Source of the DNA: Bacteroidota bacterium
GTDB lineage: Bacteria; Bacteroidota; Bacteroidia; Flavobacteriales; Flavobacteriaceae
Direction: 5' to 3'
Assembly: GCA_023393485.1 (NCBI GenBank)
Contig: JAEWLD010000266.1
Location: 1-7,854, forward strand
Length of the DNA stretch: 7,854 nt
Made by a program: the position numbers and the translations under genes. The notes beneath the pieces are model-generated. The model ran no database searches. It was not told the origin of the DNA and saw nothing but the letters and a program-made list of their open reading frames with translations. Positions within the stretch are counted from its first letter, which is position 1. Each line of letters begins with the position of its first letter. This document shows positions 1-7,325 of this stretch, piece by piece.

Positions 1-5
1 ACGAT

Positions 6-620
6 TTATTTGAACAAACCCCAAAGAACCTGCCTGAGCCCGTCGACCATTTTGGTGTAATCAAACTTGCGTTCGCGCTGGATCTGCGGCAACAAATGTG
101 TCGCGCGCTCAATCGGGCCGGCTACGAGCAGCGGGAAAAAGCTGACAAAGACCGAGTAATCCACAAAGTTTTTTTCGGGCTTGATTCGGCCGTAATAAAT
201 ATCGATCACATAAGACAGTCCGTGGAAAGTATAAAACGAGATGCCGACCGGCAAAATCACGCTCAACGTCCAGACATCGATATGGATGCCGCCGGCCGAA
301 AGCGCGTCGGCAAATGATTCGACAAAGAAATTATAGTACTTAAAAAACCCGAGAAAGCCCAGATTGACTGAAATGCTGAGCCAAAACCAGAACTTTTTGC
401 TGCTTTGCTTTTGCGCCTCATGCATCCGGATTCCGGTGAAATAATCGAGAAACGTCGAAAACATCAACAGAAATAAAAAACGGACATCCCAACACGCGTA
501 AAAAAAATAGCTTGCTACCAGCAGCAACATGTTCTGATGACTCAACTTTTTGAAAACGAACCAGTAAAGGAAAAATACGACCGGAAGGAAAAGCGCAAAA
601 TGGATTGAATTAAAAAGCAC
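6..620 (-). CDS. MBOAT (AlgI-like) membrane O-acyltransferase, N-terminal part ending at an in-frame TAA
   Basis: The 204 residues match the N-terminal half of membrane-bound O-acyltransferases such as AlgI, which move acetyl groups across the cytoplasmic membrane for O-acetylation of exported polysaccharides. Visible are MLFNSIHFALFLPVVFFLYW (residues 1-20, first membrane segment), LVASYFFYACWDVRFLFLL (34-52), LGFFKYYNFF (90-99), LPVGISFYTFHGLSYVID (123-140) and FFPLLVAGPIERATHLLPQI (161-180). The GTG start is the only candidate after an in-frame TAA at 650-648, and MLFNS is the classic family N terminus. Family members are usually about 470 residues, and the catalytic histidine lies in the missing half. 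The frame ends FK-TAA where relatives continue FKK, and the last bases still encode Ile then a Val codon beginning, so a nonsense substitution or a sequencing error is likely. A partner such as an AlgJ-like protein would lie beyond the window. Confidence 0.85.
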   Translation of the reverse strand: MLFNSIHFALFLPVVFFLYWFVFKKLSHQNMLLLVASYFFYACWDVRFLFLLMFSTFLDYFTGIRMHEAQKQSSKKFWFWLSISVNLGFLGFFKYYNFFVESFADALSAGGIHIDVWTLSVILPVGISFYTFHGLSYVIDIYYGRIKPEKNFVDYSVFVSFFPLLVAGPIERATHLLPQIQRERKFDYTKMVDGLRQVLWGLFK

Positions 621-714
621 GCCCTGATTGTTAAATTTATGTTTGCGTTAAAAATAGTGATTTGCAGCGAAACGGCAGAACTTTCGCCCAAAAAGGGATT
701 AAAAAATTGCCGGG
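621..714 (-). other. 94-base intergenic gap before the MBOAT gene
   Basis: This is the only non-coding stretch longer than a few bases. It is AT-rich towards the MBOAT start and contains a small inverted repeat at 667-687. I see no convincing -10/-35 pair, no strong terminator with an adjacent T-run, and no Shine-Dalgarno at a useful distance; an AGGG sits only one base before the GTG. It may hold a weak promoter or simply be spacer. Confidence 0.5.
667..687 (-). repeat. Short inverted repeat in the intergenic gap
   Basis: GCGAAA at 667-672 is perfectly complementary to TTTCGC at 682-687, leaving a nine-base loop. A run of five T residues occurs on the transcribed strand only about a dozen bases later, so it is not a standard Rho-independent terminator. 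A six-base stem can arise by chance; a role in attenuation or operator binding is only possible. Confidence 0.35.
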
Positions 715-1899
715 TCAGCGATTGATCAACGCGTACAATTTATCTATTTCATGCTGCGTTCCGAGCTTTTCGCGCGAGAGATTTGACCGCAATTCGCCTC
801 GGATTTCGTCGTCGGTCGCGATCAAAGCTATTCCCGACGCAATTGACCCGGGCGTCATTTCGACAATCCAGCCGTTTTGGCCGTGCGAGATTTGGTCCGT
901 TATAGACGGAAAATCCGTAACGACAATCGGCTTGCCTAGAATTTTGGCTTCGTCAATCGCAATCGACTTGCCTTCAAAGCGCGACGGCTGCACGTAAATA
1001 TCGGCCGCGGCAATATACGGATATGGATTTTCGCGGATCCCAAGCAAAATAAACCGCTGCCCAAGCCCGAGACTTTCGATTTTTTGTTCAAGCCGGCTTC
1101 GCTCCTCGCCTTCGCCCAAGACATACCAATACATGTCGTGGCCTTGATCGATCATGATTTTCATGGCGTCAATTGCGATATCAAAACCCTTTTGCGCATT
1201 GAGCCGACCGACCGAAACCAACGTGATTCCTTTTTTGCCAAAGTCCACCGGCTCGTGCGAGAGTTTCCGCAAAGCCGGCGGCGACACGATATTGTACATC
1301 ACGCCGAATTTGTCGCTGACCGTTGGGAAATTAATTTTTAGAATGGCTTCGCACTGTTCGGATATCGTCAAAACCTTGTCGAACTTTTCAAAATACGGCA
1401 AGTCGATTTCAGTCAACATCTGCAATTTATCATAGTCATTGTGGATGAAACCGATTTTGACCGCCGCCTCAACCTTATCAATGCAAAAATAATTCGGGCG
1501 CTTTTCGAGATAGCCGATCGCCGCTTGATATTTATCGTCGAGCCGTGGAAATGCCTGCGAGAGAAAACGCCACGAACGCTGTTCACACTGCGATTGGATT
1601 TTGACCGTTTTATAGATGTAGCCGAAAAGGATTCGCGCAAACGCCAACCGCAGATTTCCATTTTTTATAAGCTCGGCGACGGCTTTGGCCAGTGGCATTT
1701 CAAAGTAGCGGTAATTTTCGGGCGGCGGCAATAATTTGACTTCGGCCGGAACGCTTTTTAGAAACAATCCTTGATGCTCGAATAGAAACAAATCGACGTC
1801 ATAGGCTGAATAATCGATTGTCTGCAGCAATGATACAAGCGCTTTTTCGGCGCCGCCAACCTTGAGATTGTTCATTACGAAAAGTACTTTTTTCTTCAT
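715..1899 (-). CDS. GT4-family glycosyltransferase (second of a tandem pair)
   Basis: A 394-residue GT4 enzyme with every motif at nearly the same residue number as in its upstream neighbour: FVMNNLKVGGAEKALVSLL (residues 7-25), GFIHNDY (150-156), SVGRLNAQKGFD (229-240), VLGEGEER (260-267), LLGIRENPYPYI (285-296) and SRFEGKSIAIDEAK (306-319), with the EX7E glutamates at 309 and 317. By hand alignment 28 of the first 60 residues and 66 of residues 231-330 match the paralogue; the middle third (about 60-145) is more diverged, where acceptor preference could differ. All catalytic landmarks are intact, so this is not a decaying copy. It probably adds a successive sugar of the same repeat unit, possibly the same sugar or linkage type. 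The ATG overlaps the upstream stop by four bases (ATGA). It is the last gene of the tightly packed run, and 94 non-coding bases follow. Confidence 0.93.
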   Translation of the reverse strand: MKKKVLFVMNNLKVGGAEKALVSLLQTIDYSAYDVDLFLFEHQGLFLKSVPAEVKLLPPPENYRYFEMPLAKAVAELIKNGNLRLAFARILFGYIYKTVKIQSQCEQRSWRFLSQAFPRLDDKYQAAIGYLEKRPNYFCIDKVEAAVKIGFIHNDYDKLQMLTEIDLPYFEKFDKVLTISEQCEAILKINFPTVSDKFGVMYNIVSPPALRKLSHEPVDFGKKGITLVSVGRLNAQKGFDIAIDAMKIMIDQGHDMYWYVLGEGEERSRLEQKIESLGLGQRFILLGIRENPYPYIAAADIYVQPSRFEGKSIAIDEAKILGKPIVVTDFPSITDQISHGQNGWIVEMTPGSIASGIALIATDDEIRGELRSNLSREKLGTQHEIDKLYALINR

Positions 1900-3083
1900 C
1901 GGTTTTCTATCAAATCGTAAAGTTTTTCAATTTCGGCTTCTGTTCCGAGCGGTTCGCGACTGAGGTTTTTGGAGAATTTCGCCCTGAGATTTTGGTCGCT
2001 TAAAACCGTTTCGAGCCCAATTGCGATACTGCGCGCAGACATATCGGCAACGTAACCGTTTTTGAGATGCGTTATTTGGTCGAAAACCGTAGAAAAATTG
2101 GTCACGACAATCGGCTTTGCAAGTATTTTTGCTTCATCGATCGCTATTGATTTGCCCTCAAACCGCGAGGTCTGGGCGTAGACTCTTGCCTTTTTCAAAT
2201 ACGGATACGGATTCTCACGCAATCCGAGCAAAATGAACCGGCCGGCGAGCTTTTTTGAAGCAATTTCAGCCTCGAGTTTTTGGCGCTCATTGCCCTCGCC
2301 AATCACATACCATCGCAAGTCAACACCTTTCTTTACGAGGATTTCGCACGCTTCGATCGCCATGTCAAAACCTTTTTGCGGATGCAGTCTGCCTATCGAC
2401 AAAATGGAATTTTCGGCCATATCGTCGGCATTTCCCGATTTGGAAAGACGTTCGATGAACGCCGGCGAGACAATGTTGTGCATTACCGAAATCTTGTCTT
2501 TGAATTCAGGGAAAACCATTTTTAAAACGTTTTCACATTCATTCGAAACCGTCACGATCTTTTCGAGTTTTTTAAAATAGGGCCGGTCAAAATCCGCATC
2601 CATCCCGATTTCTACATAGTCATTGTGGATGAATCCGACTTTGGTCTTTGCCTCGAGTTTCTCGACCGTAAAATAAATCGACGACTTTTCAAGAAACCCG
2701 ATTGCGGCATCGTACCGCTTCCCGAATGGCGGGATTGCGCGCGAAACATTTGGCCATGAGAATTGTTCGGCGCGCGAACTTTTTTTAATGAACTGATTTT
2801 TGAGCGCAAAAAGAACGCGGTTGATCGCCAGCCCGAATTTGGCTTTTGAAATTGCAGCTTTGATTGAACTCACAAGGCTGCGCCTGAAAATCAAAAAATC
2901 GCCTTTGGGCGTTATTACATTTACGAAATCGGGCAGCGTATTGAGAAAAATCCCGCGCTCGTGAAGCAAAATCAAGTCAACGTCAAATCGGCCCGAATCA
3001 AGCGTATTGAGCAGATTCACGAGGCTTTTCTCGCCACCGCCGGCATCGAGCGACGGAATTACAAACGCCAGCTTTTTTTTCAT
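1896..3083 (-). CDS. GT4-family glycosyltransferase (first of a tandem pair)
   Basis: A 395-residue GT-B-fold retaining glycosyltransferase. The N-terminal Rossmann domain begins FVIPSLDAGGGEKSLVNLL (residues 7-25), with the glycine-rich loop and EK pair typical of GT4 enzymes, and contains GFIHNDY (150-156). The donor-binding C-terminal domain has SIGRLHPQKGFD (229-240), VIGEGNER (260-267), LLGLRENPYPYL (285-296) and SRFEGKSIAIDEAK (306-319). The last motif supplies the EX7E pair, Glu309 and Glu317, which contact the donor nucleotide sugar. It is collinear over almost its full length with the next gene, so the two arose by duplication. A weak AGAAG lies seven bases upstream of the ATG, which overlaps the pyruvyl transferase stop (ATGA). 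An N-terminal run of eight A residues encodes the Lys run after Met. Donor and acceptor are unknown. Confidence 0.93.
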   Translation of the reverse strand: MKKKLAFVIPSLDAGGGEKSLVNLLNTLDSGRFDVDLILLHERGIFLNTLPDFVNVITPKGDFLIFRRSLVSSIKAAISKAKFGLAINRVLFALKNQFIKKSSRAEQFSWPNVSRAIPPFGKRYDAAIGFLEKSSIYFTVEKLEAKTKVGFIHNDYVEIGMDADFDRPYFKKLEKIVTVSNECENVLKMVFPEFKDKISVMHNIVSPAFIERLSKSGNADDMAENSILSIGRLHPQKGFDMAIEACEILVKKGVDLRWYVIGEGNERQKLEAEIASKKLAGRFILLGLRENPYPYLKKARVYAQTSRFEGKSIAIDEAKILAKPIVVTNFSTVFDQITHLKNGYVADMSARSIAIGLETVLSDQNLRAKFSKNLSREPLGTEAEIEKLYDLIENR

Positions 3084-4240
3084 TTTGCGGCTTCTAAAAG
3101 ATAATCTGCCGCCTTTTCACTCATTGATCTGATGTGCGGCAATGCCTTTTCAAGCCGCTCGCGGATGCTGTTTTCTTCGGCGACCATTTCATCGAATTTG
3201 GCGATCAGCTTTTGGCTGTCTGAAATTTCGGCCAGGCTGAGCACGAGCTTTTCCTCGCCAAACAAATCTTTGGCGATGCCTTTTGATTTGACGCTGTAAC
3301 CGAGAACCATCGTCGGGACTGCATTTGAATAGGCAGCTATTGTCGCATGGGTACGCGCGCCGACAAAAAAACGCATTCTGGCAATGTAGCCTTTGTACTG
3401 GATTGCATTGAGATTGTCGGGAAGCAAAATCACGCGGTTGGTTTGTTTATGTTTGTCGTAAAATTCCGCGAGGATTTCATGATCGTTGTTACCGGCTTCG
3501 GTAACGTGCGGCGTGAGCGCAATCGTCATGTCGGTCGTTTTGAGAATGTGTTCGATCAGGTCAGCAAAAGCTTTTTTGGCTTCTGGGTTTTTCTTGGCGA
3601 CAAGCGGCGAGAAATTGAGCCCGACCGTATTTCCAACAGCCCAGCCTTCGGGAAGTGGCAATTCTTCTTTTTCCATCAAAAAAGCGCCGTCGGCAACGAG
3701 TTTTACATTTGTCAGGCCATTGCTTTCGAGTATGTCGCGCGTGATGGTTTCGCGAACGAGAATCGCGTCGAATTTTTTGAGGTCTTCAATTTTTTCGGCC
3801 GACAAATCTTCAGTCCCGATTGACGCGCCCCAAAGCACCAGTGTTATTCCGGCCTTCTTTATACAGCGGTCAATTTCGTAAACGCCCGGCTGCTCGCCGT
3901 AGCAATAATTGTCGCCGCCGATTGACAGGAAAACATCGTAATTCGGAATCTGGCTTATGATGCTTTTATTGATATGCCGATGCGCGTAACTTTCATCTTT
4001 GAACGCTTTCACCTTGAGCACATTGACAAACCACTCGGGCGAATAACGCTTAAATGCATTGGGCTTGTCATGCAGAATGCGGTCGATATTCGGAATGATC
4101 GTATCCGTTGACGGGTTGCCCGAGGCCAAATCAATTGTCGCATCGGGAAATCTCGAACGCAACAATGCCGCGCCCGAACGCACAATGGCTTCGCAGCCAC
4201 GGTTAAGACTGCCGCCATGAAAAAACATTAATATCTTCAC
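3080..4240 (-). CDS. Polysaccharide pyruvyl transferase family protein (CsaB/WcaK-like)
   Basis: A 386-residue protein of the polysaccharide pyruvyl transferase family, which transfers pyruvate from phosphoenolpyruvate onto a sugar as a ketal, giving the glycan a negative charge. The family pattern is present throughout: SLNRGCEAI (residues 11-19) at the N-terminal loop, SIGGDNY (106-112), LWGASIG (136-142), LVRETITRDIL (161-171), ADGAF (183-187), LTPHV (242-246), GARTHATIAAYSNAVPT (294-310) and GYSVKSKGIAKDLFG (314-328). The start is taken as GTG at 4240, directly after the upstream TAA, because MKILMFF then aligns with the usual family N terminus. An ATG four codons later would shorten it only slightly. 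The TGA stop overlaps the next gene (ATGA). The family also contains members without proven ketalase activity, so the reaction is likely but unproven, and the sugar acceptor is unknown. Confidence 0.9.
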   Translation of the reverse strand: MKILMFFHGGSLNRGCEAIVRSGAALLRSRFPDATIDLASGNPSTDTIIPNIDRILHDKPNAFKRYSPEWFVNVLKVKAFKDESYAHRHINKSIISQIPNYDVFLSIGGDNYCYGEQPGVYEIDRCIKKAGITLVLWGASIGTEDLSAEKIEDLKKFDAILVRETITRDILESNGLTNVKLVADGAFLMEKEELPLPEGWAVGNTVGLNFSPLVAKKNPEAKKAFADLIEHILKTTDMTIALTPHVTEAGNNDHEILAEFYDKHKQTNRVILLPDNLNAIQYKGYIARMRFFVGARTHATIAAYSNAVPTMVLGYSVKSKGIAKDLFGEEKLVLSLAEISDSQKLIAKFDEMVAEENSIRERLEKALPHIRSMSEKAADYLLEAAK

Positions 4241-5272
4241 TTATTTTTTATTTCTGAAATTACTATAAGTCTGCGCCAGCCATAGCAAACCGGTTTGGCG
4301 ATGCTTGACGCAATATAAGACAAATTTCGCGAACCGCGGCCGATTTGCAGTGAGCCCAGCCCAATGTTTGCGCACCAACTTCTGGATTAAAGGATGCGTG
4401 ATCATGTTTGAAATATAGCTAAACCGCTTACGGGCAGAAATTTCACGATTCGGTTTTGCGTAAACGCCGATGTTGGCCAGCATTTGTTCAATCAACCGCA
4501 GTTCTTTGAGCGTTTGCATTTGACTGCGATCAAAACCTTCGGGCAACAAATTAACGTAGTCAAAAGCGTACACGTCGAGCGCGGTCCTGAAATAGTCTTT
4601 TTTGAGCAGATTCCGCGTTGCACTTCCTGCGGTTTCGCGATAAAAGTAACCGGCGTAACCGGTAAAAACGATTCGGTCTGCCGCCTTCATTGCCTTAAAA
4701 TTGAAAATCGCGTCTTCGCCGAGTTCCTGACCTTGCGGAAACTGGATTCTGTTATCTGAAACAAGCGACCGGCGGTACATTTTGTTGGCGACCGAATTGA
4801 GCGAATCATTGCGCAACATAAACGGAAACACTTCGGCCGCAATCCTGTCTTTTGCAAACGAAATGTCTTTTTCAAATGGCATATCGAGCCTCAATGTGTG
4901 GCCGTCCTGCTCATAGATAAAGCCCGAACACACGATGTCCGACCCGGTTTTGATCAAAAGTTGCATCAGCGTGCCGAGCATTTCCGGTGCGATTGTATCA
5001 TCGGCATCTACAAAGGCCAGAAAATCGCCTTTAGCCGCGGCGATTCCGTTGTTGCGCGCAACCGAAACGCCGTGATTTTCCTGATTGATCAGTGAAATCC
5101 GGTTATCTTTTTCCCGGTAAGCGAGGATGATTTCGCGGCTGTCGTCTTTTGAGCCGTCGTTGACGAAAATGAATTCACAGTCTGAATGGTTTTGTCCCAA
5201 TAATGATTCTACGCATTCGCTGAGGAACTGCGCAGAATTGTACACCGGTATGACAACAGAAACACGCGGCAT
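4241..5272 (-). CDS. Family 2 glycosyltransferase
   Basis: A 343-residue GT2 enzyme with the catalytic domain at the N terminus: VSVVIPVYN (residues 4-12), VNDGS (37-41), QENHGVSVARNNGI (64-77) and the metal-binding DADD (89-92). SVANKMYRRSLV (160-171) and GQELGEDAIFNF (181-192) follow; Glu186-Asp187 are in the usual place for the acceptor-side acidic pair, which the sister enzyme at 6348-7325 has as Gln-Asp. A C-terminal region of about 120 residues is probably helical, and no signal peptide or membrane segment is apparent. It should add one sugar to the lipid-linked repeat unit on the cytoplasmic side; the sugar is unknown. Its ATG overlaps the aminotransferase stop by one base (TAATG), which suggests translational coupling. 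Its TAA stop is followed immediately by the GTG start of the pyruvyl transferase. Confidence 0.93.
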   Translation of the reverse strand: MPRVSVVIPVYNSAQFLSECVESLLGQNHSDCEFIFVNDGSKDDSREIILAYREKDNRISLINQENHGVSVARNNGIAAAKGDFLAFVDADDTIAPEMLGTLMQLLIKTGSDIVCSGFIYEQDGHTLRLDMPFEKDISFAKDRIAAEVFPFMLRNDSLNSVANKMYRRSLVSDNRIQFPQGQELGEDAIFNFKAMKAADRIVFTGYAGYFYRETAGSATRNLLKKDYFRTALDVYAFDYVNLLPEGFDRSQMQTLKELRLIEQMLANIGVYAKPNREISARKRFSYISNMITHPLIQKLVRKHWAGLTANRPRFAKFVLYCVKHRQTGLLWLAQTYSNFRNKK

Positions 5273-6345
5273 TAGTGGATTTGCTTGTTGATTGTAGTGA
5301 CGATGAGATCGAGGTCATCAGCGGCCATGTCTGCATAAAGCGGCAGGCACAGGATGCGCGCGGCGATGCTTTCCGAGACCGGCATCGGCTGGCCTTTTGT
5401 ATATCCAATGGTGTTGAGCGACGGATAAAAATAACGCCTCGGAAAAACGCTTTCCCGTTTGAGCGCTTCCATCACGCCGTTCAATTGCATTTCGCTTTCA
5501 AAAATGACCGGATAATAACTGTAATTCCACTCGGCGCCGTCGCGGATTTTGAGCCTTTGCAATCTAACATTCAAATGCGCATCGTAAAAATCAGTGGCCT
5601 GTTTGCGCGACGCGATGATGCCGTCGATATACGGAAACACCGCCAATCCCATCGCGGCCTGCAATTCAGAGATTTTGCCGTTGACCCCAAGCCCGTGAAA
5701 TGCGAGCGGGCCGTTGTGGCCGAAATTATGGCTGTAATAGAGTTTGTGAAAAAGTTCTTTGTTGTTGCAGAACATCGCGCCGCCTTCACCGGTATGGAAT
5801 AGTTTGGTCGCATGGAAACTGCAGGTGCTGACATCGCCGTAGTCAAAAACCGAACGTCCGTTGTAGTTTACCCCAAAAGCATGCGCGGCGTCGTAAATGA
5901 CTTTTAATTCATATTTCGCGGCGATTTTGGCAATCGCGTCGAGATGGCACGGGTTGCCGAATACATGGGTTGCGAGAATGGCCGTGGTTTTATCTGTGAT
6001 GGCAGCCTCGATTCTGGTTTCGTCAATCGTCAAGTGCCGCTGATCGATATCGACAAAAACCGGCGTACAGTTTTCCCAAACGATTGCCGCTGAAGTCGCC
6101 ACATAACTGAACGGCGTAGTGATGATTTGGCCGCCGCCCCCGAGGAGCTTGAGCGCAATTTGCAAAGGAACGGTTCCGTTGTTGGTAGCGATGACACTCA
6201 TCGTGCCTAGATAACGATTGAGTTTTTCCTCGAGCTCAAGCACGAGTTCACCGCGGTTGGTCAGCCATTGCTTGTCCCAGGCACGCTGCAGAATGGCGCG
6301 ATATTCTTCTATCGGCGGCAGGAAAGTCCTGGTGACATTGATCAT
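5272..6345 (-). CDS. DegT/DnrJ/EryC1/StrS-family sugar aminotransferase (PLP-dependent)
   Basis: A 357-residue fold-type I aminotransferase, a normal length for the family, which converts a nucleotide-linked keto-dideoxy sugar to the amino sugar using PLP and usually glutamate, in the cytosol. Landmarks: FLPPIEEY (residues 8-15), WLTNRG (27-32), ATNNGT (53-58) in the phosphate-binding part, TTPFSYVAT (76-84), YDAAHAFG (151-158) with Asp152 expected to contact the pyridine nitrogen, SFHATKLFHTGEGG (176-189) with Lys181 as the Schiff-base lysine, and GLGVNGKISELQAAMG (218-233). All expected active-site residues are present. The SFHATK variant resembles WecE and VioA, which make dTDP-Fuc4N and dTDP-Qui4N. 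With a WecF-like gene in the same operon I infer a 4-amino-4,6-dideoxyhexose product, but a 3-amino sugar is not excluded. The ATG lies two bases after the upstream TAA, and the stop shares a base with the next start (TAATG). Confidence 0.93.
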   Translation of the reverse strand: MINVTRTFLPPIEEYRAILQRAWDKQWLTNRGELVLELEEKLNRYLGTMSVIATNNGTVPLQIALKLLGGGGQIITTPFSYVATSAAIVWENCTPVFVDIDQRHLTIDETRIEAAITDKTTAILATHVFGNPCHLDAIAKIAAKYELKVIYDAAHAFGVNYNGRSVFDYGDVSTCSFHATKLFHTGEGGAMFCNNKELFHKLYYSHNFGHNGPLAFHGLGVNGKISELQAAMGLAVFPYIDGIIASRKQATDFYDAHLNVRLQRLKIRDGAEWNYSYYPVIFESEMQLNGVMEALKRESVFPRRYFYPSLNTIGYTKGQPMPVSESIAARILCLPLYADMAADDLDLIVTTINKQIH

Positions 6346-6347
6346 CG

Positions 6348-7325
6348 TTATTTTTTTGCAAATTTATTGATTAAGCCGTGGTAAAGGCCATTTAATTTGC
6401 GATAAGCCATAAATGTGGCGAACGGACTGTCGAACATCGGAAAACGCCGCGCCATCATCGGAATCAGATAGCCAAGGCCAAGCGCCTTAAGTTTTTCCTT
6501 GAGCGCATCGAAATTCTTCCTGCTTTTGTGCGGAAAAATATTCCATTCAAGCGTCCGTTGGACGAATATCAAAATCGCATTGTCAAAATAGGCTTTTTGC
6601 TGCGGCGTCTGGTTTGGGAAATGCAAGTTCCTGAAGTTGTCTATGGTTTCGATTGCAAGCAAACTGCTCACAAAATTGCGATCGGTACCAACAAATTGTC
6701 GCGACGAACTCCCGCGCTGCAAATATTTGTAATACGGGATCGAGCAATTGCTGACGCGCTTGGCCATCGCCTGGACCATGATGTTGAAAACCGTGTCCTG
6801 GCCGCGGATGATTCCGGGCTTAAACCTGATATCGCCAATCGCCGAGCGCTTGTACAACGTTGAAAGATAAGTTCGGCGCGGATGCGCAAACCCGTCATCG
6901 ATGACTTCATCCGATCCGCAGATTTCCACAGGATGCAAAAAATTGCCGGTCGCTTCGTCAAAAACATCGAGACTTAGGTACAAGACGTCAAGATCGTCTT
7001 TTATAGCGCGCTCGACAATTGGCCTGAGCGAATCCGGGTAAATCGTATCATCGGGATCGATAAAGGCAATGTAATCTCCGCTTGCCTTGTCCAATCCGGC
7101 ACTTCGCGCGACAGAAACACCTTGGTTTTCCTGGTCGATAAAAATGAAATTCGGATGCTTTGCCGTGTACTCGAGTGCGATTTCCCTGCTGTTGTCGGGC
7201 GAACCGTCATTGATGATGATGACTTCAAACTCATCCTCGGCAAAACCTTGCGCCAGAATGCTCTCAAGGCACGCCGCAAGGTAATCTTCGACTTTAAAAA
7301 CGGGAATGATGATACTTACTTTCAT
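6348..7325 (-). CDS. Family 2 glycosyltransferase
   Basis: A 325-residue inverting glycosyltransferase of the GT-A fold, expected to act at the cytoplasmic face of the membrane and add one sugar from a nucleotide donor to a growing lipid-linked glycan. The N-terminal GT2 domain is clear: VSIIIPVF (residues 3-10), the nucleotide-binding INDGS (38-42), QENQGVSVARSAGL (65-78) and the metal-binding DPDD (90-93). In the acceptor half, RGQDTVF (174-180) occupies the position where related enzymes usually have GED, so Gln replaces the common Glu. The remaining 140 or so residues are probably helical, with no obvious membrane segment. The ATG overlaps the upstream stop by four bases (ATGA), and no Shine-Dalgarno is visible. 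The N-terminal half resembles the GT2 at 4241-5272, so the two are probably paralogues. Donor and acceptor sugars cannot be read from sequence. Confidence 0.93.
   Translation of the reverse strand: MKVSIIIPVFKVEDYLAACLESILAQGFAEDEFEVIIINDGSPDNSREIALEYTAKHPNFIFIDQENQGVSVARSAGLDKASGDYIAFIDPDDTIYPDSLRPIVERAIKDDLDVLYLSLDVFDEATGNFLHPVEICGSDEVIDDGFAHPRRTYLSTLYKRSAIGDIRFKPGIIRGQDTVFNIMVQAMAKRVSNCSIPYYKYLQRGSSSRQFVGTDRNFVSSLLAIETIDNFRNLHFPNQTPQQKAYFDNAILIFVQRTLEWNIFPHKSRKNFDALKEKLKALGLGYLIPMMARRFPMFDSPFATFMAYRKLNGLYHGLINKFAKK

Noticed and set aside
6..8. TAA read as a sense codon through a changed genetic code
   Set aside because: TAA also ends the genes at 6348, 5272 and 4241, directly at the start of the next gene, so it is a normal stop in this organism.
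692..714. Rho-independent terminator after the second GT4 gene
   Set aside because: The CCC-TTTTT-GGG element is only a three-base stem and is not followed by a T-run in the direction of transcription.
3072..3080. Poly-A run at the start of the first GT4 gene as a phase-variation or frameshift tract
   Set aside because: The frame is intact and the run encodes the Lys residues common at GT4 N termini. Eight bases is short for a contingency tract, and there is no evidence of length variation.
3347..3881. Two overlapping plus-strand open frames (158 and 131 codons)
   Set aside because: Both are antisense to the pyruvyl transferase, whose conserved motifs cover this region. Their translations are rich in unlikely residue runs and resemble no protein I know.
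5275..5802. A 175-codon open frame on the plus strand
   Set aside because: It lies wholly antisense to the clearly identified aminotransferase, shows no family motif, and follows from the codon bias of the real gene.
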